NCBI GenBank assembly: GCA_022758985.1
Contig: JAEMQC010000076.1
Span: 1 to 22,124, forward strand
DNA: 22,124 bases
Reading direction: 5' to 3'
From: Campylobacteraceae bacterium
GTDB taxonomy: Bacteria > Campylobacterota > Campylobacteria > Campylobacterales > UBA6016
Translations under genes and position numbers: made by a program
The notes under the pieces: generated by a model
The model's database searches: none
What the model was told of the DNA's origin: nothing
What the model saw: only the letters and a program-made list of their open reading frames with translations
In this document: positions 6,830 through 14,579 of the stretch, piece by piece
Layout: every line of letters starts with the position of its first letter
How positions within the stretch are numbered: position 1 is the stretch's first letter

Positions 6830-8281
6830 ATGAAAATAGTAAAAAAGGCACTGACGTTTGAAGATGTGTTGCTGGTACCAAAATACTCAGAGATTTTGCC
6901 AAAAAACGTAGACATCTCCAGCAGGCTTACGAAAAACATAACGCTAAATGCCCCTATCGTCTCCGCCGCAATGGATACGGTAACGGAATATGAAGCGGCT
7001 ATTGCCATGGCGAGGGTTGGTGGTATCGGGATAATCCATAAAAATATGGATATTGAGTCTCAAGTGAAGCAGGTAAAGAGGGTTAAAAAAAGCGAAAACG
7101 GCATGATAGTAGACCCAATCGCTTTCAAAGAGAGTACAACTCTTGAAGAGGCTATGTATCTGCTAAACGAATTTCACATCTCAGGCGCCCCGGTCATTGA
7201 CGACTACGGCAAGCTTGTGGGTATATGTACAAATAGGGATATGAGATTTGAAGTAGACCCAAAGAGAAAGCTTGGCGAGATAATGACCAGAGTGCCGCTT
7301 GTAACTGCGATGGTTGGCGTATCGATAGACGAAGCGGCCAAAATACTCCATAAACATAAAATCGAGAAGCTTCCTATAGTGGACGAAAATAACGTACTTA
7401 AAGGGCTTATTACGATTAAAGATATTAAAAAAAGAATCGAATATCCGCATGCCAATAAAGATGATTTTGGCAGGCTAAGAGTTGGAGCCGCAATTGGTGT
7501 GGGACAGTTTGATAGAGCGGAAGCGCTCGTCAATGCCGGTGTCGACGTGCTGGTATTGGACTCTGCTCACGGGCATTCAAAGGGTATTATTGATACGGTA
7601 AGAGAGCTAAAATCTAGATTTGCCGTAGAGGTCATAGCCGGAAACATAGCGACCGCCGAAGCGGCTAGAGATTTGATAGTCGCCGGTGCGGACTGTGTCA
7701 AGGTGGGTATCGGACCTGGAAGTATATGTACGACTAGAATAGTTGCCGGTGTTGGCATACCTCAAATAACGGCCATTATGGATGTTGCAGAAGAAGCCAG
7801 AAAACACGGAGTGCCCGTAATAGCGGACGGCGGTATCAAGTATTCCGGCGACCTTGCAAAAGCTATAGCCGCCGGCGCTTCTAGTGTTATGGTCGGCTCT
7901 ATGCTTGCGGGAACCGAAGAGAGTCCTGGCGAGACTATAATGTACCAAGGCAGAAAATATAAGGCTTATAGAGGCATGGGAAGTATCGGCGCTATGCAAA
8001 AAGGCTCCAACGACAGATATTTCCAAGAGGGAACCGCTGCAGATAAGCTAGTTCCGGAAGGTATCGAGGGTCAAGTGCCGTACCGCGGACATATCCACGA
8101 GATAGTTTACCAAATGATAGGCGGACTACGTTCTTCTATGGGCTATCTCGGTGCAAAAGACATTTTAGACTACCAAGAAAAAGCCGAATTTGTAGAGATT
8201 ACTAGCGCGGGTCTTAGAGAGAGCCACGTGCATGACGTATTCATAACAAAAGAGGCGCCAAACTATCACGAGAGCAGATAA
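6830..8281 (+). CDS. guaB: Inosine-5'-monophosphate dehydrogenase
   Basis: The 483-aa cytoplasmic enzyme oxidises IMP to XMP with NAD, the committed step to GMP. Catalytic Cys300 lies in GPGSICTTR. Further motifs are the IMP-binding ADGGIKYSGD, MVGSMLAGTEE, the flap YRGMGSIGAM and RYFQEG. A pair of CBS domains is inserted at about residues 90-200 (ISGAPVIDD and KIEKLPIVDE). I chose the ATG at 6830 rather than the in-frame ATG at 6824. The ribosome site AAGGAG ends at 6823, directly against the earlier ATG, but is 6 nt from the later one. The sequence MKIVK also matches the usual start in Campylobacter. The gene lies between gatA and metX in the same train. Confidence 0.97.
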   Translation: MKIVKKALTFEDVLLVPKYSEILPKNVDISSRLTKNITLNAPIVSAAMDTVTEYEAAIAMARVGGIGIIHKNMDIESQVKQVKRVKKSENGMIVDPIAFKESTTLEEAMYLLNEFHISGAPVIDDYGKLVGICTNRDMRFEVDPKRKLGEIMTRVPLVTAMVGVSIDEAAKILHKHKIEKLPIVDENNVLKGLITIKDIKKRIEYPHANKDDFGRLRVGAAIGVGQFDRAEALVNAGVDVLVLDSAHGHSKGIIDTVRELKSRFAVEVIAGNIATAEAARDLIVAGADCVKVGIGPGSICTTRIVAGVGIPQITAIMDVAEEARKHGVPVIADGGIKYSGDLAKAIAAGASSVMVGSMLAGTEESPGETIMYQGRKYKAYRGMGSIGAMQKGSNDRYFQEGTAADKLVPEGIEGQVPYRGHIHEIVYQMIGGLRSSMGYLGAKDILDYQEKAEFVEITSAGLRESHVHDVFITKEAPNYHESR

Positions 8282-8289
8282 CAAAAAAA

Positions 8290-9396
8290 GTGCAGATCAC
8301 AACTAACACGATCGACTTCAGTACCCCGCTCTATCTAGACAGTGGGCGGATACTGGAGCCATACCGGATGGTGTATGAGACGTACGGGGAGCCAAACGAA
8401 GACAAAAGCAACGTAATAGTCGTATGTCATGCGTTTTCAGGCTCCCATCATGCGGCCGGTAGATACGATGATGATAAGAAGCCGGGCTGGTGGGATGCCC
8501 TAATAGGCGACGGCAAGGCCGTAGATACGACAAAGTACTATGTAATATGCGTAAACGTCATCGGAAGCTGCTACGGCACGACTGGCCCAAAAAGCGAAAA
8601 CCCTAAGACGGGCAGGGCGTACGGGCTGAAGTTTCCGGTCATAACCATAAGAGATATGGTTAGGGCGCAAAAAACGCTTTTTGCAAGGCTTGGTATATTT
8701 AAAGCCAAAGCGATAATAGGTGGCTCTATGGGCGGTATGCAGGCGCTCTCTTTTGCGGTAGAATACCCAGATTTTGCCAAGATAGTCATACCTATGGCGG
8801 CTACGCACGCCACAAGCCCGTGGGTCATTGCGCTAAACAAAGTAGCGCAATCTGCGCTTCTTGCAGACCCGGCGTTTGATAACGGTAATTACGACATAGA
8901 AGAGATAAGACAAAACGGACTTCCGGGGCTGTCTGCGGCTAGAATGGCCGGATATCTCGGGTATATAAGCCCAGGCGGAATGAGCGGGAAGTTTGGGCGA
9001 AACTATGTCGCAAACGACGGTCTTTTCGAGCTTTTCGGGCAGTTTGAAGTGGAGAGATATCTCGATTATAACGGCAACAACTTTGTAAAATGGTTTGATC
9101 CGCTCTCTCTTTTGTACCTGACTAAGGCTATCAATATTTTTGACATCTCTTATGGATACGATACGCTAGAGGATGCTCTTGCAAGAATTGAGAGCTCTTT
9201 GTATCTGCTATCTTTTAAGGGCGATACGATGTTTTTCCCGTCAGAGATGCAAAATATTGCAAAGATAATGCAAAAGCAGGGCAGAGAAAACGTATCTTAT
9301 ATATGTATAGACTCAGACTATGGACATGATGCGTTTTTGGTCGAAGTGGAGAAGTTTGCCGATTTGGTGGCGGATATTTTGGAAGGAAAAGTATGA
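8290..9396 (+). CDS. metX: Homoserine O-acetyltransferase
   Basis: The 368-aa alpha/beta-hydrolase-fold enzyme transfers an acetyl (or, in some members, succinyl) group to homoserine for methionine synthesis. The triad is visible as Ser146 in GGSMGGMQ, Asp312 in KGDTMF and His346 in DYGHDAF. Family motifs include NVIGSCYGTTGP and AFSGSHHAAG. The start is GTG, 8 nt after guaB, with only a weak upstream purine stretch. The xseB ATG overlaps its stop by 4 nt, so the two are translationally coupled. Acyl-donor specificity cannot be read reliably from sequence alone, and the acetyl-CoA assignment follows the family majority. Confidence 0.94.
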   Translation: MQITTNTIDFSTPLYLDSGRILEPYRMVYETYGEPNEDKSNVIVVCHAFSGSHHAAGRYDDDKKPGWWDALIGDGKAVDTTKYYVICVNVIGSCYGTTGPKSENPKTGRAYGLKFPVITIRDMVRAQKTLFARLGIFKAKAIIGGSMGGMQALSFAVEYPDFAKIVIPMAATHATSPWVIALNKVAQSALLADPAFDNGNYDIEEIRQNGLPGLSAARMAGYLGYISPGGMSGKFGRNYVANDGLFELFGQFEVERYLDYNGNNFVKWFDPLSLLYLTKAINIFDISYGYDTLEDALARIESSLYLLSFKGDTMFFPSEMQNIAKIMQKQGRENVSYICIDSDYGHDAFLVEVEKFADLVADILEGKV

Positions 9397-9587
9397 GCGA
9401 GAAAAAGTCGTTTGAAACCGAGTTGGAAGAAGCAAAGGAGCTTTTAAAAGAGCTTTCAAATCCTGAAATTACGCTTGAAAAGAGCGTAGAGGTATATAAA
9501 GAGGGTATAAAAAAGCTTGAGAGTGCGTCAAAGATGCTCGAAGAGGCAAAACTGCAGATAGAAGAATTTTCGAAAAAAGACGCATAA
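9393..9587 (+). CDS. xseB: Exodeoxyribonuclease VII small subunit
   Basis: The 64-aa acidic, helical protein matches XseB: FETELEEAKELLKELS, then EITLEKSVEVYKEGIKKLE and a coiled-coil tail. Several XseB subunits assemble on XseA to form exonuclease VII, which trims single-stranded DNA in repair. XseA is not in the window. The ATG overlaps the metX stop by 4 nt and has GGAAGGA upstream. The next gene starts 3 nt after its stop. Confidence 0.9.
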   Translation: MSEKKSFETELEEAKELLKELSNPEITLEKSVEVYKEGIKKLESASKMLEEAKLQIEEFSKKDA

Positions 9588-9590
9588 AAA

Positions 9591-10400
9591 GTGGAAGAAA
9601 GAGTACTAAACGTCGCCGCCGTACAGCTGCCGTCCCTGCCGATAGAAAAAGCGAAGTTGGATTACTATCTGGCCATCGCAAAAAGCAAAAAAGTATCGCT
9701 TTTGCTGTTGCCGGAATATGTCGTAAATCTTTTTTTTAAAGAGCTTGAAAAGACTCCGCTCGGCCTCATAGAGGATCAAGCTCAAAAGCAAAAAGAGAAC
9801 CTTCTAAATCTATCCAGAGTGTACAATATCACGATTGTATCGCCGCTTGTTTGGGTGGAGAAAAAAAAGATTTATAAGCTTGTAGCCGTTTTTGACAAGG
9901 GTTCTTTCAAGGCTTTTGAGCAGCAGCTTTTGATGCCGTATTCACATTGGAACGAGAGAGCTTTTTTTGATGAAGGCTACTGCCATAAAACGCCCGGCTT
10001 TATAACGGTAGACGGCTTCAAGGTGGCTATAGTTGGCGGGTTTGAGCTGCATTTTGACGCCGTCTGGCAAAAGATACATGCCAAAAAGGCCGACTTAGCG
10101 CTTTTGCCTACTGCTTCTACGTTTGAGAGCAGAACGAGATGGCGCGAGATAACAAAAAGCAGGGCGTTTTTGGCAAATACATATATTCTTCGCGCAAACA
10201 GGGTCGGCGAGTTTGAGTCCAAAGAGGGGAAATGGAGTTTTTACGGCGACAGCTTTGTGGTGAATCCATACGGCGAGATAGAGTCCGCTCTTGGTTCAAA
10301 CGAAGAGATATTGATAGCCGAAATATCCAAAAAAGAGCTAATGAGCGCTAGAAGAACATGGGCTTTTGGGAAAATATCATCTACAATCGGAAATCTATAA
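9591..10400 (+). CDS. Nitrilase-fold (carbon-nitrogen hydrolase) protein, probably catalytically degenerate
   Basis: The 269-aa protein has the nitrilase-superfamily layout. It starts VAAVQLP, then carries the Glu motif LLPEYV (Glu42), the region that normally holds the Lys, the region that normally holds the Cys, and a C-terminal FYGDSFVVNPYGE segment. The Lys position reads FEQQLLMP (Gln111) and the Cys position reads VGGFELHFD (Gly150). Two of three catalytic residues of the family's Glu-Lys-Cys triad therefore appear to be missing. From memory, C. jejuni has a homologue next to xseB with a similar loss, which would make this a family trait rather than a local mutation. The start is GTG, 3 nt after xseB; the stop overlaps the next ATG by 1 nt. 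Hydrolase activity is doubtful and the actual role is unknown. Confidence 0.85.
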   Translation: MEERVLNVAAVQLPSLPIEKAKLDYYLAIAKSKKVSLLLLPEYVVNLFFKELEKTPLGLIEDQAQKQKENLLNLSRVYNITIVSPLVWVEKKKIYKLVAVFDKGSFKAFEQQLLMPYSHWNERAFFDEGYCHKTPGFITVDGFKVAIVGGFELHFDAVWQKIHAKKADLALLPTASTFESRTRWREITKSRAFLANTYILRANRVGEFESKEGKWSFYGDSFVVNPYGEIESALGSNEEILIAEISKKELMSARRTWAFGKISSTIGNL

Positions 10401-11530
10401 TGAAATTTGAAAGCTATCCATTTGAAAAACTAACGGCTCTTATAAAAGACGTAAATCCACAGGCCGGATATTCGCCTCTCAAACTAACTATCGGCGAGCC
10501 GCAGTTTGATACCCCGAGTTTTATTAGAGAGAGGCTTTGTGAGAGTTCGCATACGCTAAATAAATATCCAAAAACAGCCGGAGAGGATGAACTAAAAAGT
10601 GCGATGCTGGGCTTTGTGCATAGAAACTTTGGCGTTGAGCTAAAGCCCTCCGAGCTTATACCGACTCTTGGTACGAGAGAGGTGCTTTTTAATTTTCCGC
10701 AGTTTTATCTGTTTGACAAAAGCTCGCCAATTATGGCATACCCAAATCCGTTTTATCAGATATACGAAGGTGCGGCGATAGCCTCAAGAGCAGACGTCAT
10801 ACATATGAATTTAAGAAGCGAAAACGGGTTTTTGCCGAGTCTTGAGGAGCTAAAAGAACATATAAAAAACGGCAAAAAACCCGACATCGTCATACTTAAC
10901 TCCCCAAACAATCCGACAGCAGCGGTGATGAGCCTTGAAGAGCTAAAAGCTTGGATGAATGCTGCACTCGAGTATGACTTTTTGCTCATTAACGACGAGT
11001 GCTACAACCAGATATATTTCGGCACGCCGCCTCCGTCGCTCCTAGAAGCTGCGATTGCTGTCGGCAATGAGGGTTTCAAAAACTGCCTCGTCTTAAACTC
11101 AATATCCAAGCGCTCATCTGCCCCAGGCCTTAGAAGCGGATTTATAGCGGGTGACGGCGAAATACTAAAAGAGTATATGAAATACCGCACATACGTCGGA
11201 GCGACAAACGGACTACCGATGCAATACGCGGCGGCAGTTGCATGGAGCGATGAAGAGCATGTGATGGAGGCTAGAGAAAAATATCGTCAAAACTTCGAGA
11301 TAGCCAAAAAATATCTAGGCACTCAAGTGGCCGACGCTACTTTTTATATATGGTTTGCAGTCGGGGACGGCGCCATGTTCGCAAAAGAGTTATATAGGCA
11401 AAAAAACCTGCTTGTTCTGCCGGGAAGCTTTCTAGCCCGCAATTTTGCAGATGAGTATGTGCGTATAGCGCTTGTCGAGAGTCCGGACAAAACGGAAGAG
11501 GCAATAAAAAGATTAAGAGATTTTTTATAA
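10400..11530 (+). CDS. dapC: Class I/II PLP aminotransferase, probably succinyldiaminopimelate aminotransferase
   Basis: The 376-aa fold-type I aminotransferase binds pyridoxal phosphate on Lys237 in SISKRSSAPGLRSGF. That motif is close to the SLSKRSNxPGLRSGF pattern of DapC-type enzymes. Other signs are LTIGEPQFDTP near the N-terminus, LNSPNNPT and NDECYNQIYF. DapC makes N-succinyl-LL-diaminopimelate in the lysine/peptidoglycan pathway, which fits its position immediately before murC. I chose the ATG at 10400, overlapping the previous stop by 1 nt (TAATG). The longer frame from 10358 lies inside the nitrilase-fold gene and adds residues foreign to the family. Other substrates such as aspartate cannot be excluded. 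Confidence 0.85.
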   Translation: MKFESYPFEKLTALIKDVNPQAGYSPLKLTIGEPQFDTPSFIRERLCESSHTLNKYPKTAGEDELKSAMLGFVHRNFGVELKPSELIPTLGTREVLFNFPQFYLFDKSSPIMAYPNPFYQIYEGAAIASRADVIHMNLRSENGFLPSLEELKEHIKNGKKPDIVILNSPNNPTAAVMSLEELKAWMNAALEYDFLLINDECYNQIYFGTPPPSLLEAAIAVGNEGFKNCLVLNSISKRSSAPGLRSGFIAGDGEILKEYMKYRTYVGATNGLPMQYAAAVAWSDEEHVMEAREKYRQNFEIAKKYLGTQVADATFYIWFAVGDGAMFAKELYRQKNLLVLPGSFLARNFADEYVRIALVESPDKTEEAIKRLRDFL

Positions 11531-11540
11531 GGGATAATAT

Positions 11541-12845
11541 TTGAAAGTTCATTTTGTAGGGATAGGCGGCATAGGGCTATCGGCAATTGCCAGATTTTTG
11601 CTCGCAAAGGGGCACCAGATAACAGGCTCCGACGTCAAAAATACGAAGATAACGGAAGATTTGGAGAACCTGGGTATCAAAATAACGGTGCCGCATAACA
11701 GACACGCCGTAGAAGACCAAGACCTCCTCATCTACTCCGCAGCCGTCAAATCCACAAACCCTGAGCTCAAACAGGCAAGACACAAAGGCGTGCAGGTAAT
11801 AACGAGGCTGGAAGCTCTAAAGCTTGTGCTGTCCGACAAAAGAGTATATTCGGTATGCGGCGCACACGGCAAAAGCACTACGACCGCCATGCTTGCCGAG
11901 ATACTGGGTAGCAGTGCGCTTATAGGGGCTGAGAGCAAAGCGATAGGGGCAAACTGCAGGGTGGTGCCCGGAAGCGAGCTGATGGTGTTTGAGGCCGACG
12001 AGTCGGACGGAAGTTTCCTTAACTCAAACCCGTACTGCGCAATAGTGACGAACGCAGAGCCAGAACATATGGAGTATTACGACTATGATACGGAGTGGTT
12101 TTACGAGTGCTACCGCGAATTTCTATCCAAGGCAAAAAAGAGGGTAATAAATGCCGAAGACGAGTTTTTATCCTCTCTTGATATGGAGGTCGTGAGGCTT
12201 TATCCGTCAAAAGATATAAGAAATATCAGATATGAGTTGGTAGACGGTGAGCCGACGACGTTTTTCGAGCTAAGAGATCTCGGGGAGTTTGCTGTATGGG
12301 GGTTTGGGGAGCATATCGCCCTTGACGCCTCTCTTGCGATACTTGCGGCTATGAATGAGCTAGAAGTTGGTGAGATAAGGAAAAATCTAAAAAGATTTAA
12401 AGGGATTAAAAAGAGATTTGACATCATACATAAAGATGAAAAAATCGCAATTATAGACGACTATGCGCACCATCCAACCGAGATAGAGGCGACTATCAAA
12501 TCCGCAAAGCTCTATGCAAAACTCGGCGGATACGACAAGATAACCGCTATATGGCAGCCGCATAAATGGTCTAGGACTATGGATAATTTGGAGCATTTTA
12601 TTACTTGTTTCGAGGGTGTAGACGAGCTTATTATACTCCCTGTTTGGGCGGTAAACGAGGAGCCAAGAGAGCTAGACTTTTCGGCGACGTTTGCCAGATA
12701 TAATCCTATTTTGGCTCAAAGGGTAAAAAGAGAAGATGGCAGCGTTATGATAGTATCCGAAAATTCACAAAAGCTGATAAACGGCGGACTCGTTATAGGC
12801 TTTGGAGCGGGCGATATTACGTATCAGCTCAGAGGGCATAAGTAA
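11541..12845 (+). CDS. murC: UDP-N-acetylmuramate--L-alanine ligase
   Basis: The 434-aa cytoplasmic Mur ligase adds L-Ala to UDP-MurNAc, starting the peptidoglycan stem peptide. The N-terminal Rossmann motif is VGIGGIGLSA (6-15). The ATP P-loop is GAHGKSTTT (107-115). The acidic motif FEADESDGSF and the later DDYAHHPTEI and WQPHKWSRT are typical of MurC. The start is TTG with AGGGA upstream, 10 nt after the aminotransferase stop. It is the last gene of the packed train. After it comes a 63-nt gap with a fresh promoter. Confidence 0.96.
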   Translation: MKVHFVGIGGIGLSAIARFLLAKGHQITGSDVKNTKITEDLENLGIKITVPHNRHAVEDQDLLIYSAAVKSTNPELKQARHKGVQVITRLEALKLVLSDKRVYSVCGAHGKSTTTAMLAEILGSSALIGAESKAIGANCRVVPGSELMVFEADESDGSFLNSNPYCAIVTNAEPEHMEYYDYDTEWFYECYREFLSKAKKRVINAEDEFLSSLDMEVVRLYPSKDIRNIRYELVDGEPTTFFELRDLGEFAVWGFGEHIALDASLAILAAMNELEVGEIRKNLKRFKGIKKRFDIIHKDEKIAIIDDYAHHPTEIEATIKSAKLYAKLGGYDKITAIWQPHKWSRTMDNLEHFITCFEGVDELIILPVWAVNEEPRELDFSATFARYNPILAQRVKREDGSVMIVSENSQKLINGGLVIGFGAGDITYQLRGHK

Positions 12846-12870
12846 CCACCAGAATAAAACATTGTTTTTG

Positions 12871-12876
12871 TATAAT
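12871..12876 (+). promoter_or_regulatory. Candidate -10 box for the chemoreceptor gene
   Basis: A perfect TATAAT is preceded by TTGTTTTTG and lies 33 nt before the ATG. T-rich sequence upstream with no clear -35 box is typical of Campylobacter housekeeping promoters. A good ribosome site (AAGAAGGA) sits between it and the gene. Confidence 0.65.
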
Positions 12877-12908
12877 TTTGCAAACTCTAATTCAAGAAGG
12901 AAGTAATA

Positions 12909-14579
12909 ATGCTTTCAAATCTAACTTTCAAAGCGAGACTCTTCGCTTTAAGCTCTATATTGACGCTATTTTTGGTTGTTGTTTCTGTTATCTCTTATCG
13001 CGCTTTAGAAATTTCAAAAAATAGCATAGATGAGATAGCTAATGTCAAAGCAAAAGGCGCAATACTCCTTTTAAAGGCGTTGGAGGCGCAAACCGCTAAT
13101 AGGGCGACCATAAATAGGTATTTGACATACGAGGGCACGCTAATGCCCGAGAGTGATGCGAAATCGCTTTTTGATAGGTTAAGCGAGGGTAACAAAAAAA
13201 TCAACGATAGTCTTGCGGCATATGAAAAACTCCCTTCAACACCCGAAGAGGATGTCCTGTATAAAAAATTCAAAACCGAACTAGAGAAGTTTTTGCCTAT
13301 AAAGGCAAAAATGAATGACGCTGCTCAAAAATTATTAGCCGCCAGAGATATGGAAGCCCAAAGACAGCTTCTTGCCACTATGAGAGCTACGCTTCCAAGC
13401 TATATTAATGAATTTACAAAAGCTACGGAAGCTTTGCAAAAGGTGGCTGATTATAATGAGCAAGAGGGTGAAAAAGTCGCTCAGGAGTCTTTGCAGGAGG
13501 CCAAAAGCGGGCAGATTGAGGTAGTGATACTTTCTATAGTTGCTATAGCTTTTGCGCTTATTATTTCATATTTTATTATCTCTAGTCTTTTGGGCGCCGT
13601 GCATACACTAAAAGACGGCATGATGCATTTCGTGGATACCAAGGATCTAAACTTCAAAATAAAATATAACACCAAAGACGAAATAGGTGAAATAGTCGTT
13701 AGCTTCAACAAGCTTTTGGGCGTCTTAGAGGGTACAATAAAAGACGCAAAAAGCTCATCAAACGAAAATGCGTCGGTATCTCATGAGCTAAGTTCAACAT
13801 CTTTGCAGATAGGCAAAAGCGTAGAAAATAGCACCAAGATTATCGATGCAGCCACAAGAGATATCGCCACAATCAAGCAAAACTTAGAGATAAGTTCATT
13901 AGAGGCTGCAAAGGCGGCAATAGATATAAAAGAGGTTTCATCTGTATCTTTGCAGAATGCAAAAGATAAGATGATTGAGCTTGGAAGAGAGGTTGAAGAG
14001 GCTAGCGCTTCTGAGAGCGCATTAGCTCAAAGATTGGATCAGATGAGCCAGGAAGCGGAGCAAGTAAAGCAAGTTTTAACAGTAATAAGCGATATTGCAG
14101 ACCAGACAAATCTTTTGGCGTTAAATGCAGCGATAGAGGCGGCAAGAGCAGGCGAGCATGGAAGGGGATTTGCGGTTGTCGCCGATGAGGTAAGAAAACT
14201 TGCAGAGAGAACACAAAAGAGTTTGACAGAGATTAATGCTACAATTAGCGTTATTGTACAAAATATTATTGATTCAGCTGAACAGATGAATAAAAATGCG
14301 ACAAATATTCAAAGACTTGTTGAAGTTAGCAAAAGTGTTGAAGATGCCGTTTTGAATACCGCAAATATTATTAATGATAATGTAGCAGGTATAGTACATA
14401 GAGCCGAGGGTAGCAAAAAATCGGCCGAGGATGTTGCAAATATTGCGAAGCAGATCACAGAGATAAATGAACTCTCTTCCCAAAATGTTAGAAGTATAGA
14501 AGAGATAGCCTCCGCAGCGGAGCATCTATACAAGCTAACGGAAAACCTCAACGCAAAACTAAATCAGTTCAAATCTTAA
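12909..14579 (+). CDS. Methyl-accepting chemotaxis protein (transmembrane chemoreceptor)
   Basis: The 556-aa protein has a transmembrane helix at about 11-29, a predicted helical periplasmic ligand domain at about 30-200, a second transmembrane helix at about 203-228, and a HAMP segment (about 228-280). A long coiled-coil signalling domain follows. The hairpin tip that binds CheA and CheW is well kept: DIADQTNLLALNAAIEAARA from residue 395, followed by GEHGRGFAVVADEVRKLAER. The helical periplasmic part resembles four-helix-bundle sensors rather than a Cache domain, so the ligand cannot be predicted. It has its own -10 box and a strong ribosome site. The 3' end overlaps the convergent acyltransferase gene by 11 nt. 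Confidence 0.95.
   Translation: MLSNLTFKARLFALSSILTLFLVVVSVISYRALEISKNSIDEIANVKAKGAILLLKALEAQTANRATINRYLTYEGTLMPESDAKSLFDRLSEGNKKINDSLAAYEKLPSTPEEDVLYKKFKTELEKFLPIKAKMNDAAQKLLAARDMEAQRQLLATMRATLPSYINEFTKATEALQKVADYNEQEGEKVAQESLQEAKSGQIEVVILSIVAIAFALIISYFIISSLLGAVHTLKDGMMHFVDTKDLNFKIKYNTKDEIGEIVVSFNKLLGVLEGTIKDAKSSSNENASVSHELSSTSLQIGKSVENSTKIIDAATRDIATIKQNLEISSLEAAKAAIDIKEVSSVSLQNAKDKMIELGREVEEASASESALAQRLDQMSQEAEQVKQVLTVISDIADQTNLLALNAAIEAARAGEHGRGFAVVADEVRKLAERTQKSLTEINATISVIVQNIIDSAEQMNKNATNIQRLVEVSKSVEDAVLNTANIINDNVAGIVHRAEGSKKSAEDVANIAKQITEINELSSQNVRSIEEIASAAEHLYKLTENLNAKLNQFKS

Noticed and set aside
7607..8026. Long minus-strand frames inside guaB (and similarly in gatA, 5797-6108)
   Set aside because: They are mirror frames of strongly conserved plus-strand genes, with no ribosome sites or recognisable domains.
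10358..10399. Earlier in-frame ATG of the aminotransferase
   Set aside because: It lies within the nitrilase-fold coding sequence and adds residues not typical of the family. The TAATG overlap at 10400 is the normal arrangement.
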